Shown one piece after another: positions 11,138 through 21,956 of a DNA stretch of 64,000 bases. The DNA lies in assembly GCA_018340375.1 (NCBI GenBank), contig JAFFJZ010000011.1, positions 744,001-808,000 on the forward strand, written 5' to 3'. The stretch comes from Gonatopus flavifemur. Taxonomy: Eukaryota > Arthropoda > Insecta > Hymenoptera > Dryinidae. Below the pieces are notes generated by a model. That model did no database searches. It had not been told where the DNA came from and was given only the letters and a program-made list of their open reading frames with translations. Made by a program: the position numbers and the translations under genes. Numbering within the stretch: the first letter of the stretch is position 1; the number at the start of each line of letters is the position of its first letter.

Positions 11138-11530
11138 CACTGAGAGAAGAGTGATTTGGAGGTTCGGTCAATAGTAATGTATGTGATTGATAAATCTAAA
11201 TATTACTGACCTTTCCGCGATGTTTCATGGAATTTCAAGGGACATTATTACTCAGTGTTCTTCAATTGTTATTATATCATACAGTATTCATGGCCCAACT
11301 TGCTATATGTTACTCAATTCTTAAACGTCCAGTAATTAAGTGACGCATAACGAATTTAGCCATAGACGTTGTGTTATATAATAACGATTGAAGAACACCA
11401 AGCAATGTACGGCGAAATTTCGATGATCTTTCTTGGAATTTCATGAAAAATCGCTGAAAGTTCAGTAATATTTGGATTCATTGAACAAGTATATTACTAT
11501 TCATCGAACTCCCAAATCGCTCTTTTCACC
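11138..11530. mobile_element. 393-bp inverted-repeat MITE (CACTGAGAGAAGAG)
   Basis: Left arm AGAGTGATTTGGAGGTTCG pairs with CGAACTCCCAAATCGCTCTT. Further inward TAATATT and TGGAATTTCA pair, and the core TGTTCTTCAATTGTTATTAT pairs with ATAATAACGATTGAAGAACA. The whole element is a long foldback. Confidence 0.82.
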
Positions 11531-11945
11531 TTGGGCCAATTTTGATTTATATTGGGCCATACCCTATAACGAAAAATGGCGCAAGCTTGGTGAAAGACAC
11601 GTATCATGAGTTTTTTGGAGTTAGATTTAGTTGGGCAAACCAGACCTAGCCCAAATTCCATATATTAACTCTCAAGAATCTTCAACTTGGTTCTTCATAC
11701 TCGAAGGATAAGAATGAAGTCTTTTTTCATGCCATTCGTGACATGGAAAATCATATGACATCACAACGATAATTGATATTCGTAAGGTTATGCAATAGTT
11801 CTACATTGGCCCGATATTGGTTCACCATGCTTGGAAGCTTAATGTTGAGCCAAGCTTAAGCTGCTTGTTTTACTAAATGGTTTCAAGTTGAGTGGATATT
11901 GGTTTCCTATTCTTGGCAGCCCCACATTTCGCCAACCTTACGCCA
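11531..11945. other. Unassigned sequence with paired GGGCCA / TTGGCAG words
   Basis: Contains TTTCACCTTGGGCCAATTTTG and TTGGCGAAATATT-like words that recur inverted at about 12255-12290 (CAGGCGAATATTTCGCCAAG against CCCACATTTCGCCAACC). This may be an older element into which the C relative at 11946 inserted. Low confidence. Confidence 0.3.
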
Positions 11946-12190
11946 CACTGAAAACAGCGTTTGTTCCAGCGAAACAAAATTTCGATTCAAATGAACGCAA
12001 AGAAACTTTTTGGTTGACTGAAATAAAATTTGTTGAGAAAAAATATAATTCATTGCTCTGTGAAATACTGGTAATTATTGTGGAACAAATTTTGTCCATC
12101 CCAAGGAAGTTCCATTTAAGCCAACCAAAAACTTCCTTTGCGTCCATTTCAACCAAAATTTTGTTTGGCTGCAACAAACGTTTTCTTAGT
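11946..12190. mobile_element. Diverged C-family MITE
   Basis: Begins CACTGAAAACAGCGTTTGTT and ends GCAACAAACGTTTTC.TAGT. The inner words ACGCAAAGAAACTTTTTGGTT and CCAACCAAAAACTTCCTTTGC pair as in the C copies at 772 and 38997. It is about 60 bp longer in the centre. Confidence 0.75.
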
Positions 12191-12614
12191 ACAGTTGTCA
12201 TAGTTGGCATTTCTTATGGAAGGGTTGTTTATTGAACCAATATTGCTTCGGTATGTTTGGCAGGCGAATATTTCGCCAAGCTCAGACCAGTTGTCAGTAT
12301 TGGCATTTCTCACCTGGGTTTCAATTTTTCAATATAAACTCTTTTCGGTTATGCTTTTTTCATAGAAAAATAGCCGGTAGAGGAGTTTATAATTGTAAAT
12401 ATAATTCCCCCTGAAACATACTCAACTGAAACTCGAATGAATCTCCGGAGAATCTTCAATAAACGTTCTTTGCATCTTTCTTGAAATCATTCTCAAGCGC
12501 ACATCCCGATCAGTGATGCCAGAAATCAAATTTTGCCCGCGTCTATCAAGTCCCCGTCTGTATGGAAATTTTACACGCACAATGAAGCCACCGGCAAAGT
12601 TATGTAAAAGGAGT
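12191..12614. other. Unassigned sequence
   Basis: No gene recognised. Confidence 0.3.
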
Positions 12615-12700
12615 CCATGTGGAAATTCAAACCGGGCCAGTGCTGGCCCAGGTTCTCCAAGTCAGGGCCAGCACTGGCCCGGTTTAAATTCCCACATGGG
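12615..12700. mobile_element. Minimal palindromic element (CCATGTGG ... CCACATGG) with GC-rich core
   Basis: 86 bp. AAACCGGGCCAGTGCTGGCC on the left pairs with GGCCAGCACTGGCCCGGTTT on the right. Same ends and core style as 19545-19603; the ends also match the H-family (10893, 23781). Confidence 0.82.
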
Positions 12701-13592
12701 AAAATGTCTTGATGGAGGGGGCAAAAGTTGAAATTTATAGCATCATTTAATATAGTAAATAGGTCTATTTACTTTTTAATATATCAGTATAATGGTGCAA
12801 TTGTTTCGATAACTTACCGTCCTAGTTTCCATTATTTTATTTGTTTCCATCCATTTTATTTGTTTTGGAAATGCCATACAGGAAAGCTGACATATTTGAT
12901 TTTGCTACATTTCCTTGAATTGTAGTACCAATGGTGTATTTTCACGTGCTCGCATCGAGTTGAGTGATTGTGCATACTCAAGTTCCGAACTTATTCATTT
13001 TCATGTTCAGGCTCCTTGTACGTCCATGGGTAGTGCTGTTGTGCTCTTTCTTGCTTCCAATTGGCTCTCTAATGTTCATGAGTATTTATTATTCTTTATC
13101 AGATGTTTTTGAGTTCATATTTTTAATTTTCTTCATATTATTCTCTTGTCCTGAATTACACTTTTTGCTGTTGTTGTTTCTATTGTTTTTTGTCATAATT
13201 AATAATGATTTTTCCTCATTAAATTGTATTGTTATTATAACGTGGTTGCATGTATATTTCACTTTGTGATCCTGTCAATAAGCTTCTTAGCATGGCGGGA
13301 AAAGTTGTTTTCACAAAGTTTTTGGAGTTTAATTTTGTATTAAAAGGAAAAGGATAAATTTTTCCAACAACAACATCGATTGAATTCTAATGTTCATCTA
13401 AACTGTGTAGAACGTTCACGAACCTAAAAGTTGGCTCCAACGAAGCTCCAAAGGCTGATCAATGTTGATATATTCTGAACGTTTGTCGGAGTTTCAAGTT
13501 CTCTCCGGGAGAATACCCTAGAAAAATGGAAAAAGCGTGTGAAATTTCGAAACAACTTTGCCAATGAATTATTTAAAAGTGAGAAGAATAAT
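12701..13592. other. T-rich single-copy stretch
   Basis: Open frames at 12728-13269 encode Phe/Leu/Ile-rich peptides that mirror the T-rich strand. I see no start context, domain or splice boundary good enough to call a gene. Confidence 0.3.
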
Positions 13593-13701
13593 CCCTCATA
13601 GCACCTTAGTCCCAGAAGGATTTTTAAAGAATTCATAGAGAACACAAATAGTCCAATACGAATTTTTTATGAATTCTTCTGGGACTATGTTGCCAGGTGG
13701 G
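13593..13701. mobile_element. AO-family hairpin MITE
   Basis: CCCTCATAGCACCTTAGTCC pairs with GGACTATGTTGCCAGGTGGG. The inner TCCCAGAAG(G/A)ATT pairs with AATTCTTCTGGGA. Second, better preserved copy at 34593-34690. Confidence 0.8.
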
Positions 13702-14111
13702 ATAATAGGGTCCTGGAATTATTTCAGAATATGAATTTGAAGGACAAGTGAAGATATAAACAAAATTTGTAGGATTTTGGAGGTCATCATCTTCCAACTG
13801 TTTTTATTGTATAACCGGGAATCAGTAACAAAAATCTGAATTTGTATTCAAAGTCCAGTTCCAGGTATGTATTTTATTTCTATAATTCATTCGAAATTAG
13901 TCATATATGATGTTTGAAGAAATTTATTGCAAGTTTCACTCCGTTCTTTCAATTTTCTAGGGCTATAATCATGCAGATTCACTAATACCCTAAGAGAACA
14001 TGAACGTTATAAGAACCTTTGGTAAACCTAAAATAGAGCCATGCACATTTTGAGGTTCATTGAATGTTCGTCGAATGTGAATTTATCTACGATCAGCCTA
14101 AAACCAATCTA
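13702..14111. other. Unassigned AT-rich spacer
   Basis: No gene or clear repeat. Confidence 0.3.
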
Positions 14112-14340
14112 CACTGAGAAAACAGTATTGGTCTCATAACAATACTTTTTACGTGTACCATCTATCTGAAGTATAGGAACATCGTTATTGTCACCACAGC
14201 CAAACGGATAGTTCTAGGAGCGATACAGATTGCTACAATATCAATCTGTATCGTCCTAGAACGATATGAGTGTCGCCACTGTAACTGTCTTCCCTGGTCA
14301 TACTTCAGATGGTTAGCATAACCACACATTTTTTTCAGTG
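14112..14340. mobile_element. MITE with CACTGAGAAAAC / TTTTTTTCAGTG ends
   Basis: 229 bp with TA duplication (14110-14111 and 14341-14342). Arms pair in patches (CCATCTATCTGAAGTAT with ATACTTCAGATGG) and at the centre (AGGAGCGATACAGATTG with CAATCTGTATCGTCCT). Confidence 0.85.
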
Positions 14341-14342
14341 TA

Positions 14343-15072
14343 TGTGATCGTGTCCTCTTGGGATAATAAGAGATGTTCTAATATTTGGAGCAAAAAACAA
14401 TCATTCGTTCCTCATCAATACTGATGTCAATGGAATGAATTTCGTTCATTGGGACTCAGTACTTTATTGCATTCGAAGAAGTTCTTTCATCCTCATTATC
14501 ATTAGTTTCATTTCTCATCAGGCTGATTGAAACTCAGATCATATTCCTAAACTCTACCGATACTATGAAGCAACTCTTTCAGTGGGTAATACTAAAGGTT
14601 GGCGAAATTGAATTCTTTAGCTCTAGCTTTTACAATCACATATACAAAGAATGTATGTCAGTAAAACGGAACCCGTCTAATGACAAGACGGACTTCCTTC
14701 TAGTGATAAGACGGAGGAAAAAATACTCAAACTCTTTTACTTGGGATGAGATTGAAGACATTTTTTTGTCGAGAGACGGATACCGTCTTGTGAAAAGATG
14801 TGATTGATTTCAAGGTTAGGCGATTTTCGTCTGTTCATGAAACTGCACGGTTATTATATTGAGACGGCCGATTCTATTGGTAAAACGGGTTCGTTTCACC
14901 AATGAAATGGCTCATGTTTGAGACGGCTGCCGTCTTATGATAAGGAAATCATTTTTATGAGTGCATGTTTTTTCAAAAAATGCGAAAAAACGAGAAACAA
15001 AAATCGCTCGAGAATCGTTGAGAAAAATCGAACTAGGTATTATGGAAAAAAAATTGCTACATGCCGCTGGGG
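14343..15072. other. Spacer with recurring GACGG/CCGTC words
   Basis: AAGACGGA, CCGTCTT and GAGACGG recur at about 14670-14940, some in inverted pairs. It may be a decayed element. A short open frame at 14565-14807 is not convincing as a gene. Confidence 0.35.
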
Positions 15073-15216
15073 CTAGTGATCGGCGATGCTTGGAAATATC
15101 GATATTTTTTATGGATTTTTTTATCGAGTTTATATTGAATTTGATCAGATATCGATACAAACTTTATACAAATTTTCTATAAAATATCGATATCGTGAAA
15201 TATCGCCGATCACTAG
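15073..15216. mobile_element. Hairpin MITE carrying three TATCGATA motifs
   Basis: Ends CTAGTGATCGGCGAT and ATCGCCGATCACTAG pair perfectly, followed inward by ATATCGATAT on both sides. TATCGATA occurs at 15097-15104, 15150-15157 and 15185-15192. TATCGATA is the DRE core bound by the insect factor DREF. Confidence 0.82.
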
Positions 15217-15502
15217 CTGGTGCTAAAATCATATCGAATCAAAATTTCCTTGATTTATGATTGTATTTCCAAACTTTGAGGAATCATTTGTCCGTCCACG
15301 AAAGAAACGATGCTCAGGGAAAAACACTGAGAAGCCACCGTTTTGTTATTGACAGCTCCGAAAAAATGTGGACACACAATTCAATAATTATATAATAAAG
15401 ACCTTATTTGCACCGAATTTCAATAAATTATAAGGGGTTTTTGCAAAAAATTATCAGAATTTTCTTTTTTTTACCCTCTAAAGTGGTTCACCCCCTTAAA
15501 GA
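15217..15502. other. Spacer ending in a 50-bp segment repeated at 16935
   Basis: TTTTTTT.CCTCTAAAGTGG.T occurs at about 15470-15495 and again at about 16948-16983 in direct orientation, about 1.48 kb apart. The flanking similarity is weak. Confidence 0.35.
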
Positions 15503-15699
15503 GATACTCGTGGCGTGGTAACAGCCAAATTATTTATGACAAAGCACGAGCAACCGTTTCAATTAAATCAAAATATCGCTGTGTACAGCACTTCTCTGGT
15601 TCAAGAACAAGTACTGTACATGACGATACTCCGATTGAATTGAAGCGTTTGTCTGTAGTTTGTCATAAGCGATTTGGCTGCTGCCACACTGCTAGTATC
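15503..15699. mobile_element. J-family MITE
   Basis: Left arm GATACTCGTGGCGTGGTAAC and right arm GCTGCCACACTGCTAGTATC. The next layer GCCAAATTATTTATGACAAA pairs with TTTGTCATAAGCGATTTGGC, and AATCAAAATATCGCTGTGTACA is the inner arm. Related: 9575-9658 (one arm) and 44637-44872. Confidence 0.78.
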
Positions 15700-17199
15700 G
15701 CCTTTGAGTGGCTCACTTCACAATTCTCAGGAAATCGATTTTTCCTTCTTTCCATTTTTCGAAACCATACATATTCAAAAATACTATACCCAAATTTCAT
15801 GAAGATCAGATCAGTCTAACAGGATTTTTCTGTGACCTTCACTCTACTACACGAAGAAAAATGGATCTCGAAAGTACAGTAATTTTAATAAAAATCTGAG
15901 ACTTTGTTCAGTTTTTTGATAGACTAGAAACAATAAGGTTTGAAAAACGGATTTTTACTCCGAAGTATGAAAGATTATGGATACTAAGTGAAGAGTAACA
16001 AACACGGTTGAAATCCCAAATGCCGAACAGTCAAATTTTACTATGCGTTTCCTATAATTCAACGTTCAGCATTTTAAATTTCAATCGCACCTGTTAACTT
16101 TTGTACAGCATTTCTAATCTTCCATATTTTCATATAAAAATTCATTTTCTGAACCTTACCGTTTTTAGTCTATTAAAAAGATAAGAAAAATTCTTAGATG
16201 GTTATAAAAATCATTATATTCCCAAGTTCGATTTTTCTTCGTATACCTGAGTGCGTTCATTCTCTCTGCACGAAACGGAATCGCGAGCTTTCTTCGTAAA
16301 TTCTATGTGAAGCTGACGTACCCCGTAAGTGGCAGTGCTGTATAGGCACAGCGTATCCCCCGTATACCGCTCTTCCAACATAATTCATGTTTCTAACTCC
16401 GAAAAGGCAAACATCTCTGGGCTCATAACTTTTCATTACAGAAAGTTTTGGATGCGTTTTTCTCCAAAAATTTTTCGACGACTTGTTGACAAAAACTCAG
16501 AACCTACTGAACCAGTCCTCATAAAATTTCTACCACATATATTCTTCACACTTACGTCTATAGCGCATATAAAGGATTTTTAAAGATTTTCGTTTTCAAT
16601 ATTTTATTTCTTGCAAAAACTAGTGTGAAAGAACATGTCTTTCTGAAAAACGTCTATTATTTTGTTATTTCTCCATACATCAAAAATCTTATAATATGCG
16701 CTATTGCCATTAACATACTGAATCTAAGACCATTTGGTTTTCTCCTTTCAGATGATTCGTCTCCGAGATTTCACCATCAGCTACTTTTTTGGAACTTTGA
16801 TTTTGACGCCATTTTCATGTATAAAAAATGATTAAAATAAATCAAGATAATTTTTCTTATATATTTCGAGAGTATTTATTAAGAGTACCTAACAACTTTT
16901 ACAACAATATCTACAATATGAACTTATGAAAAAAATTCATAAGAATAGTCTTTTTTTCTGCCTCTAAAGTGGGTAGACCTCTCAATCATGGTTTTCTTTA
17001 TCGAATACTGTTAAATGTTCAACTGTTGAATAATAAAACCGTTCGAGAGGGATCCCCAATTGATCAATCAGAACGTTAATATGCTGATGTTTATGATATA
17101 TATTTACTGCAAATGACGAAATCAATGCACTCATTTGAACGGAATATGCCAATGAAATTTTGACGGTCATCTATATTGATCCATGTGGAAATTGCCAGA
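15700..17199. other. Mostly unassigned AT-rich stretch
   Basis: Contains one modest inverted repeat at about 16559-16705 (TATAGCGCATAT.AAGGATTTTT with AAAAATCTTATAATATGCGC). Open frames are short and lack motifs. No gene supported. Confidence 0.35.
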
Positions 17200-18130
17200 G
17201 TTGTCGAGAGGGACAGTACTGGCAAGTTTGTATTTGCCGGAGTCCGGCAGAAACAACGATTTCTGTTCAGGGGCATCACTGTTTCTCAACTGGCACCAAT
17301 CGTTGAACGGATTTGAAAAAGTATTGATTCCCGTAGACAGAGAGTGCTGCGCCAGTACTCAATCTCCACCGCTGAGCAAAGACCTAAGTTTTGAGAAAAC
17401 GGAACTGTCCCAGCATCAAACCAGAGTTGGCAACATTGTACGAGCTTTTATTCATACAACATCGTCTCACCACGAAATCGATCGTGAATCATAATCCGAA
17501 TCAACTTTATTTCAATAGACCCAGACTATGCCAGTACCGAGCCAGCGCTAATTACATGGTGAAATACATGAGAACGCGATACTCTAACAGTATTGCTGTC
17601 ACGTCGTTCTCATCCTGAGTTGGTAGGACATCAGAAACCAAATTCATTCTGTAGTAGTGAAGCTGCTTTCGTAGGACAAAATTGAGCCACCAGAACTGAT
17701 AATGCTGCGGAATACACGAAAAGACAACATACTACCAATACCAGTGCAACGTTGTCATATCACGGAATCAGTAGTGAATTTGAGTTAAAATTAAGTTCGT
17801 AACGACACATTTCTTTTTGTGAAACAACCCAGTGCCAGTACCAAACCAAAAATGACAGTTTATACCACTGAGCTGGATATGAGGCTGTACTAGTATTGAT
17901 ACAACTCTGTTTCACTACGGAATCGATAGAGGAACGGAGTTACAACCAACGGTCTAGGAATAAGGTTATTTTAATGAGATCGAGATGTGCCAACACTAAA
18001 CCACACTCCATAATGACGTAGAATACAATAAAAAAAACTGCGCTATGACAGTATTGATACAACTTTGTCTCACTATACGGAAAGACCGAGTCCTTTGATA
18101 TTCAGAAAAATGACTGCCAATGTAGAGAAA
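17200..18130. repeat. Degenerate tandem array, period about 150 bp
   Basis: A block with CAACA or AGTATTG, then TTGTCTCACTACGGAATCGAT, then GGAAC.GAGTTACAA, then ATGCCAGTACC.A.CCA recurs. The TTGTCTCAC-like landmark falls near 17462, 17605, 17755, 17907 and 18066, so spacings are about 143-159 bp. Divergence between units is high, so this is an old array. An open frame at 17183-17494 lies inside it and is not supported as a gene. Confidence 0.65.
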
Positions 18131-18372
18131 AAGAGGATCATTGAAGAATATTCGTAGTCAATTTACTATAAGTCGATAGTTTCACTGTAAGAAATAACAA
18201 TAAGGCGATCAACCTTTGATATCTTCACTACGAATTTTCGGTAAAGTCACACCGAATATTTTTCAGTGACGCTCTTTCTCCCTAAATTGACCGTCATTTT
18301 TTTCAATATTAGTAAACTCGATTTTTCCGTGTACGGAATCGGTGGAGAAGTGAAGTTCCAATCAACGGTCTA
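18131..18372. other. Spacer after the tandem array
   Basis: The phrase GTACGGAATCGGTGGAGAAG and ATCAACGGTCTA near 18332-18372 echo the array unit, so the array may originally have extended to here. Confidence 0.4.
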
Positions 18373-18564
18373 CACTGTAAAAAATTTATATGGGAAACTT
18401 CACATGAATTTTCAGAAGTAATTGACACATACATGTACAATGCGTTAGGAATTTTCCGTATTTCACTGGAAATTTACTGGAAAATGATAGTAACAAATAT
18501 GGAAGTGTTTCCGAAAATCGTTCCAACGTCATTTTCGCATCTGGTAAATTGCTTTGAAACTGAA
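18373..18564. mobile_element. R-family MITE, left part only
   Basis: TA then CACTGTAAAAAATTTATATG, matching the element at 5998-6250 through GACACATACATG and GCGTTAGGAATT. The match ends at the S element at 18565. Confidence 0.7.
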
Positions 18565-18780
18565 CCCAAATAGCAATTCGATCTTGTTGCAATGTTGGCA
18601 GGCAAGCTTGTAACAAGGTTGACATAAGCTTCTTAGTTGACACACGACAAGGGTGCAGGCTTACAAAACCCTTGCAGCAGAGTTGTATCAACCTCACACC
18701 GACAAGGTTGTCGATAACAAGTCAACAACAATCGAATGACAAGTCTGACAAGCTTATGACAAGCTGACATGTTATCTGGG
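18565..18780. mobile_element. S MITE built of CAAGCTTG/GACAAG words
   Basis: Ends CCCAAATAGCA and TGTTATCTGGG. The interior pairs loosely through many TTGACA, AAGCTT and GACAAG words. The terminus resembles the CCCAAGNAGCA group. Confidence 0.6.
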
Positions 18781-18977
18781 AAGGAGAAAGAAATTCTCTG
18801 TAAAGTTTACGAACGTGTTTTTAGATATATCCAAAGAACCAATTGTTCTGTTGGAGAAAACTTGAAAGAATCACGATTGAAGAGGAAAATTGTTTTTCGC
18901 ATAACCTGCTGATATCATTTTGTTTATCATAGCTTTTTTGAAACGAAGTTTTTCGTGCTAACTTCAGGTATATAATG

Positions 18978-19195
18978 TTGAAAAAATGTGAGGATTCAAT
19001 ACACAAAATTTGGAAGCAATCAACATATATATTTTTGTTTGAAATTGACTATCATTTTGTGAGAATTCAAATCAAACTTGGTATGGAAATCATTTGAAAC
19101 TAAGATTGTGTTCTGATTTCAATAAGAGTGTGGTAAATCCAATACAACAATATGTCGTGTTGAATACTTCTAAACTTTTGTATTAGAATTGATAC
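18978..19195. mobile_element. Diverged relative of the MITE at 2540-2786
   Basis: ACACAAAATTTGGAAGCAAT on the left pairs with ACTTCTAAACTTTTGTAT on the right. The ends are decayed and no target duplication is visible. Confidence 0.55.
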
Positions 19196-19208
19196 AGATA
19201 TCTCGAAA

Positions 19209-19328
19209 CCCGAGTGGAAGAATTTTCAAAATTATATCAAATTTATATCGAATTATATCTGAATTATATATAAATTATATCGAATTATAATCAAATTCTA
19301 TATAATTTTGAAAATTTTTCCACTCGGG
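19209..19328. mobile_element. Palindromic MITE (CCCGAGTGGAAGAATTTTC)
   Basis: Arms CCCGAGTGGAAGAATTTTCA and TGAAAATTTTTCCACTCGGG. The AATTATAT-rich centre also folds. AA flanks both sides (19207-19208 and 19329-19330). Confidence 0.87.
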
Positions 19329-19403
19329 AATCAGCGGCGGAAATTTTCAATAGTATATATCCAAAGGGATTCAGACACCTTCAATTGATAATAAGAGTCA
19401 TCA

Positions 19404-19675
19404 GACTGTGAGAAAAGCGGTATCAAAATGTTGTCAGAATTAACACAGAATTAACACCACACGGATTCTATGGAAGTCCACACCAAAATCGGTATCAAAG
19501 TAACACCAAACGGTGTTAGGATGACATTTTATGGTCTGAGAATGCCCATGTGGAAATTTAAACTGTCAAGGCCAGTACTGGCCCGGTTAAAATTTCCACA
19601 TGGATGATACCATGAGGTGTTAAAAAAACACTACTTGGTGTGAATTGGTACTAACATCGCCAATTTTTCACAGCG
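19404..19675. mobile_element. Z MITE with nested minimal palindrome
   Basis: Ends GACTGTGAGAAAAGCGG and CGCCAATTTTTCACAGCG. The interior is rich in ACACCAAA / TTTGGTGT words, which pair across the insert. A possibly related, unbounded stretch lies at about 21590-21850. Confidence 0.65.
19545..19603. mobile_element. 59-bp minimal palindromic element inside Z
   Basis: CCCATGTGGAAATTTAAAC and GTTAAAATTTCCACATGG flank the core GGCCAGTACTGGCC. Same ends as 12615-12700. Confidence 0.78.
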
Positions 19676-20523
19676 AATCAACGAATGAGGTAGCTTATGC
19701 TACTGAAAACACATTCATAACATTTATTGCCACATTGAATGGTGAATTGATATATTATATTTATCTATTACATTTTCCGGAAAGGAACTTTTCTGCATGC
19801 ATGTAGATCGGAATGTGTTATGAACGTTCTACGAATACAAGAAACATATTCTACGCACATTCAAATGGGTTCCGTTCACACATGTTATGCGCATACATGG
19901 AACATATTTAATTGAAAATACTGTAATACGTTAATCGAACCTGGATTGAATGAATATGATATTACAGAGAAACGTATTTCCTTGGATCTGAGAAACTGTT
20001 ATTTGAATAGGTTCAAATGAATATTTCTCTCACAGCTATAAATATTTTGCTCATTCAAAAAAACTTATTATTCGCTCCTTCTTCCAAAGAATTTGTATCA
20101 AAAACATATTAAATCTCCTTAATGAAACATTGATTTGGATCAATCATTCCTATATAACAATTCTTGAGATTCAAAGAAATCCTATTTTCTGTATGAATTT
20201 CAAATGCCCTATGCGTACTTACCGAGTACACATATTATTTACAATCTTATTCATAAATTCCATGAATATTCCATGTTCTTAATATTCCACTATTACGTTC
20301 CATGGAAATTTATTTTTTTTTTATATAATTTCAATATCTGTTGCTACTTAAGTTGCAGACTGGATGAAACCAGAAAAATAAATAGAAATCTAAAGTGGAT
20401 CGAAAAGTGCTTATCGTATTTTATCATCAAAATATCAGGCTCATATTTCACAATTAGAGGTAAGTCTAAAGTTTTTCAAGGAAATATATATCCTGTCCCT
20501 TGATAATTCACAATCGGAGACCG
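19676..20523. other. AT-rich stretch with B-like words
   Basis: At 19800-19930 the words GAACGTTCTACGAATAC, ACATATTCTACGCACATTC and GTTATGCGCATAC resemble a decayed B-family element. A 99-residue open frame at 20204-20503 has no recognisable domain. No gene called. Confidence 0.35.
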
Positions 20524-20722
20524 GACCGGATTCAGGATTGTGGAGGTCCGGGGTGGAGAGTTGTGGGGGCCCGTTATCTATGATGAATTGAATTTAATTG
20601 TTGAATCAACTTTTCAAGTATTATATACAACTGACATGAAAAATATATCGAAAAATCACGAAGTACCTGATTGTGGGGGCCCCGGGACGCACGCTCCCAA
20701 AGGTCCATCCCAAATTTGGCCC
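20524..20722. mobile_element. hAT-like MITE (GGGCC..GATT ends), diverged copy
   Basis: The left GGACCGGATTCAGGATTGTG pairs with the right CCCAAATTTGGCCC, and GGGGGCCC occurs in both arms. The CAGGGCCGGATTTA terminus of the better copy at 52538 is typical of hAT elements of arthropods. No 8-bp target duplication could be confirmed. Confidence 0.6.
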
Positions 20723-20884
20723 TTACAAAAGGAATTATCTCAACTGTACATTTTGGATACATTGACTATAATTCCAAAATTTGTTTCCGATATTTTCCTT
20801 CTCGTGTCTCTTTGATTCTAATTTTATAATGAAACATGTATGGGAACTCAATTACAAAAGCCATACCAGATTCTTTATGAACCA

Positions 20885-21270
20885 CACTGTTAAAAATTGG
20901 ATGGGGGCCGAATCAACAAAAGGACAAATCAACGAAACCATTGGTTGAAAAGGAAGAGATGTATAATGTATGATATCTTATTCTTTCCAACTAACGGTTT
21001 CGTTGATTTGGCCCCCATCCTAAAAATTTCTGTACAAAACTTCGAATACACGTAACGGACGCAATTTTCAATCACGTAACTGAAAATTTAAGGTACGTAT
21101 GTATGAAATTTCAGTTACAAAAATATCCATGAATGTGTAATATATTTGAGTAAAAATTTTAAAATACAATCATCCGTAAATAAATTTTCAGTTCAAATAC
21201 CAAGAATTTGGAATTTCAGTTACAAATGTGATTGAAAAATTTATGAAATTTCTAAAAATTGTTAACCGTG
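20885..21270. mobile_element. W-family MITE with nested X element
   Basis: Ends CACTGTTAAAAATT and AATTGTTAACCGTG; the ends and AATTTCAGTTAC words resemble W copies at 32125-32390 and 63793-64000. It is interrupted near its left end by 20899-21020. Confidence 0.7.
20899..21020. mobile_element. X-family hairpin MITE
   Basis: Ends GGATGGGGGCCGAATCAACA and TTGATTTGGCCCCCATCC. The inner arms AACGAAACCATTGGTTG and CAACTAACGGTTTCGTT pair. Second copy at 37447-37548. Confidence 0.85.
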
Positions 21271-21956
21271 CAGAAGAATATAAGGTCCAATCACAAACTG
21301 CCTTGTAGTTGAGAGTGAATAATTGTAATACAACATATACTTGTCCCCTTATACTACGCATTCTAAATTAGGGGAGTTGAATCAGCTAAGTATTATCGAT
21401 ATGACTTGTACAGTGTCTCTAAATTATATCTCTGGATGTATAAAATCGGAGTATTAAGTGGACGTGATTCAAAAATGTAGTGTCTTCAAATAGGTATACA
21501 GAGTCTCGTTAACATCCCTTAGGAATCAAATACACCTCTTCAACATTGTGGTCTTCTGTTGTATTCGTGAATTTTTCGCATCATAATTGACACCAGAATT
21601 ATACCAAAAGTCAATTTTACCCGTTTTACACTAAGCAATTACCCTGAATATTTTCAGTTGGAATATAGTTACATCAAATTTTTACCGGATTCACGCTTAT
21701 TTTTCACTGAAAAAGACCGAAAAGTATTGATGTACAAAAATTCACAAACACACCGTGTTTCCATGGTGAGATATTAAAATACCACTGATATTCCACTTGA
21801 TTTGCACTGACACCAAATCTACACCAAAAAAAACAAGGTGTAACATTTTCATTACGGATGTTTTATACTTCCATAGAACATGAATCCACATTATGTTAAT
21901 GTCCTCATAATTCCATTTTAGAATGGGAAAATCAAGCCTGTTGTTCTTGTTCTTAC
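21271..21956. other. AT-rich stretch, partly Z-like
   Basis: ACACCAGAATTATACCAAAA, ACACCAAATCTACACCAAAA and related words at 21590-21850 recall the Z interior at 19404. No boundaries can be set. Confidence 0.35.

Noticed and set aside
15470..16983. Direct 50-bp repeats 1.48 kb apart, considered as LTRs of a short retroelement
   Set aside because: Similarity is confined to a T-tract plus CCTCTAAAGTGG. There is no TG...CA ends, primer-binding site, polypurine tract or coding region.
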